Shown here: piece after piece, positions 34,914 to 44,174 of the stretch | Layout: every line of letters starts with the position of its first letter | Position numbering within the stretch: position 1 is the stretch's first letter | Assembly (NCBI RefSeq): GCF_021369635.1 | Contig: NZ_JAJNBZ010000002.1 | Location: 398,502-462,501 of the forward strand | Direction of reading: 5' to 3' | Length of the DNA: 64,000 nucleotides | From: Paenibacillus profundus | GTDB taxonomy: Bacteria > Bacillota > Bacilli > Paenibacillales > Paenibacillaceae | Program-made: the position numbers and the translations under genes | Notes under the pieces: generated by a model | Told to the model about the DNA's origin: nothing | What the model saw: only the letters and a program-made list of their open reading frames with translations | Database searches by the model: none

Positions 34914-35045
34914 TTTTCATAACAGCAGGTTGAGCAGGAACTTGCAACGGTTTTTCCAATCATTGCGGATATGCGGATATAAAGAAAAAGAACTACGCAT
35001 TGGCAGTTCATGTCATTTCATTTATTGAGATTAAGTCTGATATGG

Positions 35046-35459
35046 TTATACTGCCTGAGATATGCTGCTGGCTGAGCCGCGCCAGAATAATTCTTTTAAT
35101 CGCGGACGCTGCGCTGGTGAAGCGCATTGCTCAGAGATCAGCTTGCATGCGAGATGGCATGCTTGTTCCATAGTCGCTTCCGAGCCGGCGGTAATGAGCA
35201 GACCACGGGAATCGATATAGGCAATCAGCATCTCATCCGCATGGAGGGTGCTTTTCAACCGCAGGGGAGATTCGGGATGATTCAATTCATCTTGACTGTA
35301 AATCAGTATACTGTGCTCGGGAAACAGGGCAGGTTCAACAAACCGGACATGGCACTGTTCCACTGAACGTTGTGTAAGCGATACCAACACTTGCTGCAAC
35401 GCGAAGATGGATTGCTGTCTTACAATGCTTGTGCTTGGAGCCGAATAAATGGTTGTCAT
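35046..35459 (-). CDS. Hypothetical protein, 137 residues
   Basis: A soluble protein I do not recognise. A good AAGGAGG ribosome site lies just before the ATG at 35459, so the gene is real. The middle (ILIYSQDELNHPESPLRLKS, then LHADEMLIAYIDSRGLLITA) predicts beta strands, with helices at both ends and a cysteine-bearing segment (ATMEQACHLACKLISEQCAS). It is monocistronic and flanked by the repeat region on one side and an antiporter gene on the other. Confidence 0.75.
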   Translation of the reverse strand: MTTIYSAPSTSIVRQQSIFALQQVLVSLTQRSVEQCHVRFVEPALFPEHSILIYSQDELNHPESPLRLKSTLHADEMLIAYIDSRGLLITAGSEATMEQACHLACKLISEQCASPAQRPRLKELFWRGSASSISQAV

Positions 35460-35636
35460 ATGGTATCCTCCTTGCTGCTGTCATCCCAGACAACTGCCTA
35501 TCTGAAAGATTACCCGTATTTTATCAGACTGAAACGAAAAAACAAGCGAACGGGATGTGGCACATTTGCGACATTTGATCGCCTGAAATGGCTTTATCCC
35601 GTTCTAGAGGTTAGAACGTGTCCTGTGTCCACGCGA

Positions 35637-36992
35637 CTAGCTCGAAAGCGACGAGGCGCGACGTACAATCTGCGATCGGCGTTGATTCAGCCAAGACACG
35701 GCTAACGTCCATAGCGGTAAGCTCCATAAGAAGACAGCATATGGCGCATATGAGTGAACGGGAACGTCCAATATGGTGCCGCATAGCACAGCAAGCATGT
35801 TCCAAGGGATTATTGCCGCAAAAACAAGCGCGGTATCAGCCACGACCCGGGATAATTGCTCCTTCGGGAACCGCTCGGACCAGAGTGGGAGCACGCTTCG
35901 TCCCGCCATCATGATAGGCAGCGTCTGGGTACAGGAGACGAGGGCCAGCGCGAGTCCGTACAGACCGACGCGGGTGGTCGCTCCGGGCATCGAAGTGTTC
36001 TCTCCGATAAATGCGGCCATATACGGCTCCAGGCTGCGCGTCGATTCCAAAATCCCATTAAACGCCCCGGCCAGCGCGATTAGCAAGACAAGCTCAATGA
36101 TGGGCAGCACCCCCTTCGTATGCAGAGAAGGAAGTGCGGCATTTCCGTACCCGAAGAGCATCCCGTTCAGCCAGGCGGATGGTTCGGTTCCTTGCAGCCA
36201 AGAGCCGATAATGATCGCCGTCACGATGGCCAGCATGAAGGCATAGCGCGTCTTCCAACGCAGCAAAATCGCAACGATTAAAGCCGCTGCGGGTAAGATG
36301 AGCCACGGACTGAATGTGAAGCTGCTGCGGAATTCCTCCATTCGCAAGGCCTCGGCTGGCACCGACCAGCCTCCTGCGATGTCAAATAGGACAAAGATGA
36401 CCGTGGCGGTTGCCAAGCCGAGCAGCGTCGTGGGAACAAGCGCCGGATACTGGCGTCCGACGGTCGTTCCGGTCGAATCGGCGACGAGGCGATGCGTGCT
36501 CGAAAACGGAGAGGTGCGGTCTCCGACGAATGCTCCCGAGACTAACGCCCCGGCCATCAGCGGCAACGGCACTCCGGCGATTGCCGCTACGCCCATCATT
36601 GGAATGCCGACGGCGCTGAGCGTTCCGGTCGAAGTGCCGAGCAGCATGGAGAAGAGGGCAGAGAACCAGAACGTCAGGGTCGTCATGAAGGCGGGAGCCA
36701 TCCACTGCAATCCTTGTTCAATCAGGTACGGAATCGTGCCGCTTAAGGTCCATACCGGAATCATCAGTCCGACCATTATGAGAATCCAGATGACCTCTAT
36801 CGTATGCTTGGCGCCATCGCGCATGTACCTGAAGAGAACGGACCAAGCAGTGCCTTGCCGCCGAGAAAGGGCAGTCAGGCTGAAAAAGCCGGCGGCAAAG
36901 CCAATAATAAGTGGGAAATGCAATAAATAAGCTGTGGAAAGTCCCGCAATCGTTATAACAATGACGGTGAGTAGTTGGTGTTTCGTTAACAT
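35637..36992 (-). CDS. NhaC-family Na+/H+ antiporter
   Basis: A 451-residue membrane protein with about 11 to 12 helices. The segment LLGTSTGTLSAVGIPMMGVA and the following GAFVGDRTSPFSSTHRL match NhaC/MleN antiporters, which swap sodium, or malate and lactate, for protons. The open frame starts at a TTG at 37040, but MLTKHQLLTVIV at 36992 is the natural N-terminus; the ribosome site GGAG is rather far upstream (13 bases), so the start is uncertain. Ion specificity cannot be read from sequence. Confidence 0.9.
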   Translation of the reverse strand: MLTKHQLLTVIVITIAGLSTAYLLHFPLIIGFAAGFFSLTALSRRQGTAWSVLFRYMRDGAKHTIEVIWILIMVGLMIPVWTLSGTIPYLIEQGLQWMAPAFMTTLTFWFSALFSMLLGTSTGTLSAVGIPMMGVAAIAGVPLPLMAGALVSGAFVGDRTSPFSSTHRLVADSTGTTVGRQYPALVPTTLLGLATATVIFVLFDIAGGWSVPAEALRMEEFRSSFTFSPWLILPAAALIVAILLRWKTRYAFMLAIVTAIIIGSWLQGTEPSAWLNGMLFGYGNAALPSLHTKGVLPIIELVLLIALAGAFNGILESTRSLEPYMAAFIGENTSMPGATTRVGLYGLALALVSCTQTLPIMMAGRSVLPLWSERFPKEQLSRVVADTALVFAAIIPWNMLAVLCGTILDVPVHSYAPYAVFLWSLPLWTLAVSWLNQRRSQIVRRASSLSS

Positions 36993-37089
36993 TACGGTAA
37001 GGCATCTCCTGTCTTCATGTCTCTGATGAAGTTGATGCAATTAGAAGGTGCGTATGAAGAAACGCGAATCATGCGATGATGTCATGCAG

Positions 37090-37953
37090 CTAGCGGGACT
37101 GGGCTTGTAACCAACTGGCCGTAGCATCCAGCGCCGCTTCCAATTCCGGAGTTGTGCCTTGGAACGGGTGGACGGCGTTGAAGGTGTGTCCGCCGCCTTC
37201 AATTGTAATCCATTCTGCTGCTGGGTAACTCGCAACGAGACGGGCCGATCCGTCACGGAAGCCGGGCAGGTCATCCGAGCCTTGAATGAGCGCCATAGGA
37301 AAAGAGGCGGAGGCAGTGCGGCCAATTAGGTCATACCGCTCGCGGTTGGCTTCCAAGTCATCGAGCATGACACGGTCAAGCGGCAGCGCTTCGCCGGTGC
37401 GGGCATTGACGACCTTCGAACGCCCGGATGTTCGCATCTCGTGCTTCTGCTCTGCGGTGAACAAATCCATATTGGTTACACCGTTCCATGTAATGACGCC
37501 TGCGATTTCCTCTGGATGATCGAGCGCATAGAGCAAGCAGCTTGCTCCGCCGCGGCTGTGTCCCAGCAGGTAGACAGGCGCTTCCGGGCCTATGCGACGG
37601 CCGGGAGCGGCCTGCTGCAACCATTCATTGAAATCCCCGCCAGTGATCAACTGAAGCAAAGCAGTCAGATCCTCCTGCTCCCGCTCATACGTGTTGACGG
37701 CGAATCGTTCCGGCTCATCAAAGCGGTCGAGCGATGGACCGACACCGTTATATGTAAAATTGAAGGTGATCGTGAGCAGGCCGCTTCGCTCCGCCAATTG
37801 TTCCGCCGCATAGGGGAACATGCCCCAGTCTTTAAAGCCTTTGTAGCCGTGAGTGATAATAAGCACGCCCTGCTTCTTCTGCTGCTCCGGAATAAATACG
37901 TCGCCACGCAACGTGCGTTGTTCCTTCCAACTTTTTTCAAAAGAATGTCTCAT
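37090..37953 (-). CDS. Alpha/beta hydrolase, dienelactone-hydrolase-like
   Basis: A 287-residue cytoplasmic serine hydrolase. Nucleophile elbow VYLLGHSRGGASCLLYAL, acid residue near LIQGSDDLPGF, and the catalytic His in IEGGGHTFNAVHPFQG. The oxyanion region is LIITHGYKGFKDWGMFPYA. The true start is the ATG at 37953 with AAGGAGGT at spacing 7; the frame reaches 38025 without a ribosome site. Substrate unknown. It lies beside the YtrA-type cluster but is divergent from it. Confidence 0.9.
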   Translation of the reverse strand: MRHSFEKSWKEQRTLRGDVFIPEQQKKQGVLIITHGYKGFKDWGMFPYAAEQLAERSGLLTITFNFTYNGVGPSLDRFDEPERFAVNTYEREQEDLTALLQLITGGDFNEWLQQAAPGRRIGPEAPVYLLGHSRGGASCLLYALDHPEEIAGVITWNGVTNMDLFTAEQKHEMRTSGRSKVVNARTGEALPLDRVMLDDLEANRERYDLIGRTASASFPMALIQGSDDLPGFRDGSARLVASYPAAEWITIEGGGHTFNAVHPFQGTTPELEAALDATASWLQAQSR

Positions 37954-38088
37954 TAATCCTACCTCCTTGCTAGTACAATATTCACGCCTCATTGTAACAT
38001 AGAACAGCCGCAATGAAGCATGCAACTCCTAATGTAAAGATTATTTAATGTGCGGTCATCTCTACTTGCGCAATGAGCGAATCCAAGC

Positions 38089-38117
38089 TTGACACGTGCA
38101 TATACGGAGTGTACTAT
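38089..38117 (+). promoter_or_regulatory. Strong SigA-type promoter of the YtrA-type operon
   Basis: Consensus TTGACA (38089-38094), 17-base spacer, TACTAT (38112-38117). It runs directly into the operator half sites. Confidence 0.8.
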
Positions 38118-38140
38118 GTGTACTAGTTGAAGTAGTACAC
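38109..38140. promoter_or_regulatory. YtrA-type operator
   Basis: GTGTACTA occurs at 38109-38116 and 38118-38125, and its inverse TAGTACAC at 38133-38140. The last two form a perfect 8-bp inverted repeat with a 7-base gap; the first overlaps the -10. The adjacent GntR protein most likely binds here and represses its own operon. Confidence 0.75.
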
Positions 38141-38178
38141 TATTCGTGCCGCGAAATGAACGGAGAAAGGAGGATGTC

Positions 38179-38568
38179 ATGTTTCGTTTGCAAGAGCGAA
38201 GTACCACACCAATATATGAACAGATTGTGGAGCAGATGAAAGCTCTAGTCGCTAAAAACGTGATGCAGCCCGGGGAAAAAGTGCCTTCGGTGCGGGAATT
38301 GTCCTCCATGTTGGTCGTAAATCCGAACACGGTTAGCAAAGCGTATCAGGAGTTGGAGCGTCAGGGCGTCATTGAAACGCTGCGGGGCAAAGGCACATTT
38401 ATAGCGGAACCCGCTGCTCCGCCCATGGCAGAAGAGAGGATGACGAAGTTGAAGGATGAAGTGAACCGCATTGCTGTAGAAGCGAAGCATTTGGGCCTTG
38501 AACGGGAGGAGTTCATTGATATGGTCGAACAAGCATGCGAGGTATGGTGGAGGGATGACGAATCATGA
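38179..38568 (+). CDS. GntR-family regulator, YtrA subfamily
   Basis: A 129-residue regulator: a winged helix (residues about 10-75) with the family pattern PIYEQIVEQMKALV, GEKVPSVRELSSML, VNPNTVSKAYQELERQG, then a short dimerisation tail. There is no ligand-binding domain, as is typical of YtrA. The start at 38179 has AAAGGAGG at spacing 5. It leads the operon with ABC genes at 38565-42374 and sits behind a strong promoter with a matching operator. YtrA in Bacillus responds to cell-wall antibiotics such as ramoplanin. Confidence 0.93.
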   Translation: MFRLQERSTTPIYEQIVEQMKALVAKNVMQPGEKVPSVRELSSMLVVNPNTVSKAYQELERQGVIETLRGKGTFIAEPAAPPMAEERMTKLKDEVNRIAVEAKHLGLEREEFIDMVEQACEVWWRDDES

Positions 38569-39440
38569 TGCAAGTGGAAGCGATACATAAGGCGATTGAT
38601 GGCAGGCCGATATTGCGGGGCATCAGCTTTACGATTGAGCCCGGCCGCATAATGGGCCTCGTCGGACGCAACGGGACGGGTAAAACGACACTGATGCGGA
38701 CGCTGGTCGGCATATACGATCCGGATCAGGGGAGCGTTGCCTTTGAGGGAATGGACATACATAAGTATCCGGAGCTGAAGCGGGATGTTGTATTTGTCCC
38801 GGATGCGCCCGTGGCGCTTGAGGCGTATACAATTCGGGAATGCGCCGCTTGGTATGGGCAGATTTATCCGAGCTTCGATCTGTTTTACTTTACCGAGGCG
38901 ATGGAACGGTTCAAGCTGCCGATGAATAAACGGGTCCGCACGTTGTCCAAGGGGATGAAGATGCTGTTCAGCACGGCGCTTGGCTTGTCGACGAAGGCCC
39001 GCCTCATTCTGTTCGACGAGCCGACGAACGGAGTCGATGCCGTAACCAAGAAGCAGCTATTGAGCCTCATCGTCGAATCGCTGCGCAAGGATTCCTCTAT
39101 TCTCATTTCGTCGCACATGCTGAACGAGCTGGATCGGATCGCGGATACCGTCGTGCTGCTGCGGGATGGCCGGACGGATGAGACATGGGACTTGGAGCAA
39201 TTGCGTCAACACATGAAAAAGCTGCAGGTCGTCTTTACGGCGACAGAACCGCCTGCTTGGCTGGCAAGGGAGGATGTATTCGTGCTGCAGCAGGTAGGTC
39301 GCGTGTATACCGTCATGCTGGAGTCGGACGAGGCGTTTACTGCGCTGAAACGTGAGGAGCCAATGTTCATCGACGAGCTGCCGCTCTCGCTGGAAGATTG
39401 GTTCATGTGGAAATCGGGAGGTGACGGCGATGCAGCGTAG
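38565..39440 (+). CDS. ABC transporter ATPase of the YtrA-type cluster
   Basis: A 291-residue ATPase: Walker A VGRNGTGKTTL, signature TLSKGMKML, Walker B LILFDEPTNG, switch His in ISSHMLNEL. The ATG overlaps the regulator's stop by four bases (ATGA), so translation is coupled. The C-terminal third (about 205-291) is a family-specific regulatory region. The following membrane subunit overlaps it by 11 bases. Likely export or cell-envelope protection function; substrate unknown. Confidence 0.9.
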   Translation: MMQVEAIHKAIDGRPILRGISFTIEPGRIMGLVGRNGTGKTTLMRTLVGIYDPDQGSVAFEGMDIHKYPELKRDVVFVPDAPVALEAYTIRECAAWYGQIYPSFDLFYFTEAMERFKLPMNKRVRTLSKGMKMLFSTALGLSTKARLILFDEPTNGVDAVTKKQLLSLIVESLRKDSSILISSHMLNELDRIADTVVLLRDGRTDETWDLEQLRQHMKKLQVVFTATEPPAWLAREDVFVLQQVGRVYTVMLESDEAFTALKREEPMFIDELPLSLEDWFMWKSGGDGDAA

Positions 39441-40431
39441 TATTTTTGTGCGGGCGTTGTGGTGGAAGGAATATCGGCAGACGCGGGTGCTGCTGTGGTT
39501 GATGATGATTGCCGGCTTTTTCTCAACGGCTTACCTGCACATGCGGGAGGTGTGGTTTGCTTCCCCGCAGGTCATTGTGGGACTAGTGGAGTATCTGGCA
39601 AAAACTCAGGAGACGAATTGGCTGCTGCACAGAAACTATGGCGGTTTTATGCTGCTGCTTGTGCTCGGAGGTTTTTTGCTGTCATTGTGGCAGCTCGGCC
39701 ATGAGCGCCGCAATCAGATGAGCGAGCAGACGTTTGCGCTTCCTTATCCACGGTGGGTTATCTACGTGACAAAATGGTTGGTTAGTGTCGCTTATATCGT
39801 GTTTGTCGTTACGGCCAGCGTAGCATTGGATATACTCGTACTCAAGCTGTCGCAGGTGGGAGCATACGTGCATGTCATAGATTTTATCGGTCGCGGCTTT
39901 CACATTATCTTCGTCACGGTGGCGGCCTACACATTTACGTTGTTCATCGGCTCCTTTACGGGGACTTGGACGTTGCAAGCGGCGCTTTCCATTATCAGCT
40001 TGTTCTTGTATGAATTTTTTACTCTCATGCTGCAGCAACTTCTGTATATCTTCATGATTACGCCAATATACATGGAACTTCGATTGCGCGGAACGTTCTG
40101 GGAAAAGTTCAATTTAACGAATTGGGTATTCCATGAGGGCGGCAATTATCCATACGCGTTCGTCGGAGTCGTCTCCTTGCTGCTGTTCATCGCGGGCATG
40201 GTGCTCTATTCGCGTAATTCGCTTGAAAACAATGGCAAGCTGGTGCTTTTTCCAATCATTGAGAAGCTGTTCATCGTCGGATTTGTATTATGTGCGGCAT
40301 TGTTTAGCGGCAATTTGAGTTATGACACGCTTTATCCCGGACGCCTCGGATATGCGGCAGGCGCAGGGCTTGGCACCATCATCGGCTATATCATCATCCG
40401 CACATTGACGCGCATGCGTGTACGAACTTAG
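39430..40431 (+). CDS. ABC-2-type membrane subunit of the YtrA-type cluster
   Basis: A 333-residue protein with about six to eight membrane helices. The N-terminus MQRSIFVRALWWKEYRQTRV is a typical amphipathic start of ABC-2 permeases. The ATG at 39430 has GGAGGTG at spacing 5 inside the ATPase gene, so the two overlap by 11 bases. Later helices hold FIGRGFHIIFVTVAAYTFTL. The next gene begins 64 bases downstream with a fresh ribosome site. Confidence 0.85.
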   Translation: MQRSIFVRALWWKEYRQTRVLLWLMMIAGFFSTAYLHMREVWFASPQVIVGLVEYLAKTQETNWLLHRNYGGFMLLLVLGGFLLSLWQLGHERRNQMSEQTFALPYPRWVIYVTKWLVSVAYIVFVVTASVALDILVLKLSQVGAYVHVIDFIGRGFHIIFVTVAAYTFTLFIGSFTGTWTLQAALSIISLFLYEFFTLMLQQLLYIFMITPIYMELRLRGTFWEKFNLTNWVFHEGGNYPYAFVGVVSLLLFIAGMVLYSRNSLENNGKLVLFPIIEKLFIVGFVLCAALFSGNLSYDTLYPGRLGYAAGAGLGTIIGYIIIRTLTRMRVRT

Positions 40432-40495
40432 CGTGATACAGCGTGAACAACGAGTGCAGGGTGGTAATTGAGACAATGGTGCAGGAGGTAATGCC

Positions 40496-41422
40496 ATGAA
40501 GAACGCAGATGCCGTACTTCAACTCAGAAATGTAACCAAGAAAATTGGGAAGCGCACGATTGTGGATCAGGTGTCCTTTGACGTTCCGGCAGGAGAAGTG
40601 TTTGGCTTTCTCGGGCCGAACGGGGCAGGGAAGACGACGACGATCCGCATGATAGTGGGCTTGATTGCAATGACCGCAGGGGAAATTTATGTGAAAGGCA
40701 TTTCAGTGAACAAGCAATTCGAGCGTGCGATGACCCATATCGGTGCGATTGTGGAAAACCCAGAGATGTATAAGTTTCTTACCGGTTATCAAAACTTAGT
40801 TTATTTTGCGCGACGGCATACCGGCGTGACGACCGAACGAATTAATGAAGTCGTGAAGCTTGTCGGCCTGCAGAATCGGATTCACGAGAAAGTGAAGCGT
40901 TATTCGCTGGGCATGCGGCAGCGGCTCGGCGTTGCGCAGGCGCTGCTGCACAGACCCTCTGTCCTTATCCTGGACGAGCCGACGAATGGGCTTGATCCGG
41001 CGGGAATACGCGAGCTCCGCGACTATTTGCGCACCCTTGCGCGGCAGGAGGGGATAGCCGTCATCGTCTCGTCTCATTTGCTATCTGAAATGGAGCTGAT
41101 GTGCGACCGGATCGCCATTATCCAAGCTGGAAATCTGATAGATGTTCGCTCTATGAATGATCTGAAGAATAGGGTTGCCCATCGCATCATCGTTGAAGTC
41201 GAAGAGCCTGAGCCGACGAAAGAGGTTCTGACTGCAATGCTGCCTGATATCGCCATGGCTGTACAAGCCGGACAATTGGAGATTACGGCAGGCCGCGATC
41301 GGATTCCGGAATTAACGAGAGCGTTAGTGCAAGCGGAAATTGACGTATACGGCATTCGGACGGCGAATCAATCGCTGGAGGATCGATTCTTGGAGCTGAC
41401 AAGGGGGGAGCAAATTGTCTAA
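40496..41422 (+). CDS. ABC transporter ATPase, BcrA-like
   Basis: A 308-residue ATPase: Walker A GPNGAGKTTT, signature YSLGMRQRLGVAQALL, Walker B VLILDEPTNGLDP, switch His in VSSHLLSEM. The YSLGMRQR form and the C-terminal region to residue 308 match bacitracin-resistance-type BcrA/antibiotic transport ATPases. An AGGAGG ribosome site precedes the ATG. The stop overlaps the permease gene by 8 bases. Part of the same cluster as the YtrA-type genes, probably read from the same promoter. Export of a peptide antibiotic or self-protection is inferred. Confidence 0.92.
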   Translation: MKNADAVLQLRNVTKKIGKRTIVDQVSFDVPAGEVFGFLGPNGAGKTTTIRMIVGLIAMTAGEIYVKGISVNKQFERAMTHIGAIVENPEMYKFLTGYQNLVYFARRHTGVTTERINEVVKLVGLQNRIHEKVKRYSLGMRQRLGVAQALLHRPSVLILDEPTNGLDPAGIRELRDYLRTLARQEGIAVIVSSHLLSEMELMCDRIAIIQAGNLIDVRSMNDLKNRVAHRIIVEVEEPEPTKEVLTAMLPDIAMAVQAGQLEITAGRDRIPELTRALVQAEIDVYGIRTANQSLEDRFLELTRGEQIV

Positions 41423-42374
41423 TTTCTACAGACTCATTCAGAACGAGAATATGAAAATAGTTCGTCGTCCCCGTACATGGGCCATGGTGGGTGTTCTAAT
41501 TTTTGCTCTCCTGTTACTGACAGCGATTTTGAAAATTGATCAAAATCCCAATATTCAAAACAACAATTGGAAGCAGCATCTTACAGAGACGAATCAACGG
41601 CTGCAGCAGCAGATAGATGAGAATAGCGCTGATGCAAGCCCGGACATGAAGCTCAAACTGGAAGGCGAGATTAACAAAAATCTATACTATATGGAACACA
41701 ATGTGAACCCATACGAAGTGACGATATGGAGTGTAGTGAATGGTTCATCCAGTTTGATGGTTCTAATCACGCTCTTAACCGTTATTGTGGCGGCAGATAT
41801 GCTCGCAGCCGAGTATTCATGGGGGACGATCAAGCTGTTGCTTGTCGGCCCGGCTTCCCGCACTAAAATACTGCTCAGCAAATACATATCTACACTCCTA
41901 TTCACGCTATTTTTGCTCGTGCTGAACTTCGTAGTATCTTTTGCGCTGGGGGGGATTCTTGAAGGATTTGGAGAGATCTCTCGACCCGCCCTTACGATTG
42001 GCGCTGGCGGAGCGGTGGAGGAAGGCTCGATGCTAGTTGCTATTCTTCAAAATTATGGATTCAAAACGATAGAGCTGATTATGTATGTGACGATGTCGTT
42101 TATGATTTCCGCCACTTTCCGCAGCTCTTCCATGGCGATAGCCTTCTCGTTGCTGTTTATGCTCATCGGCAATACGCTCGTCAATATTTTAAGCAAATTC
42201 GAGTGGGTAAAATATTTGTTGTTCGCTAACGTCAATCTAAGCCAATATGCGAACGGCACACCGGTTCGCCCGGACATGACGATGCTCTTCTCAGTCTGCG
42301 TTTTGCTGGTCTACTTTGTCGTATTTCATCTTATTTCTTGGGTCGTATTTACGAAAAGGGATGTTGCAGGGTAA
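41415..42374 (+). CDS. ABC-2-type permease, BcrB-like
   Basis: A 319-residue membrane subunit. After one N-terminal helix a large extracytoplasmic, helix-rich loop (about residues 42-105, LTETNQRLQQQIDENSADA) precedes five more helices, a layout seen in BcrB-like permeases. The start is TTG at 41415 with a GGGGGGAG ribosome site; it overlaps the ATPase stop by 8 bases. Motif AAEYSWGTIKLLLVGPASRT is the family's coupling segment. It closes the cluster. Confidence 0.9.
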   Translation: MSNFYRLIQNENMKIVRRPRTWAMVGVLIFALLLLTAILKIDQNPNIQNNNWKQHLTETNQRLQQQIDENSADASPDMKLKLEGEINKNLYYMEHNVNPYEVTIWSVVNGSSSLMVLITLLTVIVAADMLAAEYSWGTIKLLLVGPASRTKILLSKYISTLLFTLFLLVLNFVVSFALGGILEGFGEISRPALTIGAGGAVEEGSMLVAILQNYGFKTIELIMYVTMSFMISATFRSSSMAIAFSLLFMLIGNTLVNILSKFEWVKYLLFANVNLSQYANGTPVRPDMTMLFSVCVLLVYFVVFHLISWVVFTKRDVAG

Positions 42375-42457
42375 GTAAGTGATTGGAGCGTTGTAAAATA
42401 TAGCTTAAGATTTTATAAATAGAGAAGCAAGTTGAGATAGGTCGGCGGGAGTGGTCA

Positions 42458-42712
42458 TTGGTGGAAGCAGACATGGCATTCCTCTATATTATAATTACCC
42501 TTATCGTGTGCTGGATTTCGGTGAACTGGCTGCACCGGAAGTGCACGAAGGGGCGGCTTGCACTAACGATTGCGCTGCTATGTTTGTTGGTGGCGCTAAT
42601 TGCCATGCAGGCTCCGTTGGAATACGTGATGATGAAGATTCAGGGCAGCGTGGACCTAATCAAGGCGTTCTATCTACTGGATAGTCTGCTGGGGCAGGCC
42701 TCGATGGGATAG
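42458..42712 (+). CDS. Small two-helix membrane protein
   Basis: An 84-residue protein with two hydrophobic segments (about residues 7-24 and 35-50) and a short amphipathic C-terminal region (QGSVDLIKAFYLLDSLLGQA). The TTG at 42458 or GTG at 42461 has a GGCGGGAG stretch upstream; an ATG at 42473 is also possible. It lies 83 bases after the permease and ends at a strong terminator. Function unknown. Confidence 0.6.
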   Translation: MVEADMAFLYIIITLIVCWISVNWLHRKCTKGRLALTIALLCLLVALIAMQAPLEYVMMKIQGSVDLIKAFYLLDSLLGQASMG

Positions 42713-42722
42713 AACAGACAAG

Positions 42723-42764
42723 AGCGGGCGGGAGCTGAAGGATACCAGCTCCCGCCCGCTTTGG
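42723..42764. terminator. Bidirectional terminator between the small membrane gene and bioA
   Basis: AGCGGGCGGGAGCT (42723-42736) and AGCTCCCGCCCGCT (42747-42760) form a perfect 14-bp stem. TTTGG follows on the plus strand. Confidence 0.9.
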
Positions 42765-42767
42765 CGT

Positions 42768-44129
42768 TTAGCCTAATACGCGGCGGAGCACACGCTCGGT
42801 GCGTGCGGCGATGTCGCGGACGTCGTCTGGCGTGGCGCATAGCGGCAGCCAGTAGTACAGGGTGTCACCGAGCGGGCGGAGGATGAGTCCCTCCTCGAAG
42901 CCCGCCTCGTACATGGCCGCCCCGATGCGCCGCTCGGGCGGGAAGGGGTGGCGGCGTTCGGCATCCTCGTACAGGTCGAACGCCGCCACGAGCCCGAGCT
43001 GCCGCACATCGGCAACGTGCGGCAGTCGGGCGATGCCGCCGAGCGCTTCGGCGAGCGCGGCGATGGTGATCTGTGCCTGTTCGAGGGTGCGTTCCTCCTC
43101 GAACAGGCGCAAGGAAGCCAAGGCCACGGCGCAGGCCACCGGGTTCCCGGTGAAGCTGTGCCCGTGGAAAAATGTCTTCTGCGTCGCGTAATCGTCATAG
43201 AACGCGTCGTAAATGTCATCGGTGCACAGCGTGACGGAGAGCGGCATAATGCCGGCGGTCAGCCCTTTGCTCAAGCACATGATGTCGGGGCTGATCTCTG
43301 CATGCTCGCAGGCGAACATCTTGCCCGTCCGCCCGAAGCCAGTCGCCACTTCGTCTGCGATGAGATGGACGCCGTGCGCCGTGCACAGCTCGCGCAAGCC
43401 TTGCAAGTAGGCAGCGGGCGTCATGATCATGCCGCCCGCTCCCTGCAGCATCGGCTCCACGATGAAGCCGGCCAGCGTGTCCGCTTCGCGCCCGAACAGC
43501 TCGCGCACCTTCACCAGCGCCGCTTCCGCCACCTCGCGTTCGCCTTCCGGGCCGACCGCGCGCGCCTGCCGCAGGTCCGGCGCCGGCATGCGGTGCGCGT
43601 GGAACAGGAGCGGCTTGAACAGCGAATGATACAGCTGAACGCCGCCGACGCTTACCGCGCCAAGCGTATCACCGTGATAGCTGCCGTCCAAGAAGACGAA
43701 CTTCGTCTTCGACGTGCGGCCGATCTGCTGCCAATATTGGAACGACATCTTGATCGCCACTTCCACCGCGGTGGAGCCGTTGTCCGAGTAGAACACTTTG
43801 TTCAGCCCCGCAGGCGTGATGTTTACGAGTTGTTCCGCCAGCTCGATGCCCGGGGCGTGTGTCAGCCCGCTGAACATGATGTGGTCGAACTGATCCAGCT
43901 GCTGTCGAATCGCTTCCTTAATCCGCGGATGGCCGTGTCCGTGCAGATTGCACCACCATGACGACACTGTATCGTAGAATCGCCGTCCATCGGCATCATA
44001 TATATAGATGCCCTCCGCTTTTTCAATGAGCACATGATCACGATCAGCGTAATCCTTCATTTGGGTGAACGGATGCCAGACGTAAGACCGGTCCTTGCGC
44101 AGCAGCTCCTGCTTTATCGTTTCCTTCAT
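42768..44129 (-). CDS. bioA: Adenosylmethionine-8-amino-7-oxononanoate aminotransferase
   Basis: A 453-residue PLP enzyme of biotin synthesis. It has VSSWWCNLHGHGHPRIKEAI near the N-terminus (BioA pattern), the substrate motif HGDTLGAVSVGG, ADEVATGFGRTG and the PLP lysine in MCLSKGLTAGIMPLS. The C-terminal part, GLILRPLGDTLYYWLPLC, is conserved. The ATG at 44129 has AGGGAGC at spacing 10; the frame reaches 44150. A BirA-like operator lies upstream. No other bio gene is visible, so bioA is detached from the rest of the pathway. The gene is GC-rich at third positions, which leaves a long antisense open frame that is not a gene. Confidence 0.96.
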   Translation of the reverse strand: MKETIKQELLRKDRSYVWHPFTQMKDYADRDHVLIEKAEGIYIYDADGRRFYDTVSSWWCNLHGHGHPRIKEAIRQQLDQFDHIMFSGLTHAPGIELAEQLVNITPAGLNKVFYSDNGSTAVEVAIKMSFQYWQQIGRTSKTKFVFLDGSYHGDTLGAVSVGGVQLYHSLFKPLLFHAHRMPAPDLRQARAVGPEGEREVAEAALVKVRELFGREADTLAGFIVEPMLQGAGGMIMTPAAYLQGLRELCTAHGVHLIADEVATGFGRTGKMFACEHAEISPDIMCLSKGLTAGIMPLSVTLCTDDIYDAFYDDYATQKTFFHGHSFTGNPVACAVALASLRLFEEERTLEQAQITIAALAEALGGIARLPHVADVRQLGLVAAFDLYEDAERRHPFPPERRIGAAMYEAGFEEGLILRPLGDTLYYWLPLCATPDDVRDIAARTERVLRRVLG

Positions 44130-44174
44130 TTTGTGCCAGCTCCCTTGCAAATATCTCGATTAACGAGTCCACAA

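Noticed and set aside
34722..34922. 66-codon frame across the 89-bp repeats
   Set aside because: The two repeat copies would be read in different frames and no ribosome site is present.
42948..43961. 337-codon open frame on the plus strand
   Set aside because: It is antisense to bioA, lacks a ribosome site and has an Arg/His-rich, low-hydrophobicity composition. It arises from the GC-rich third positions of bioA.
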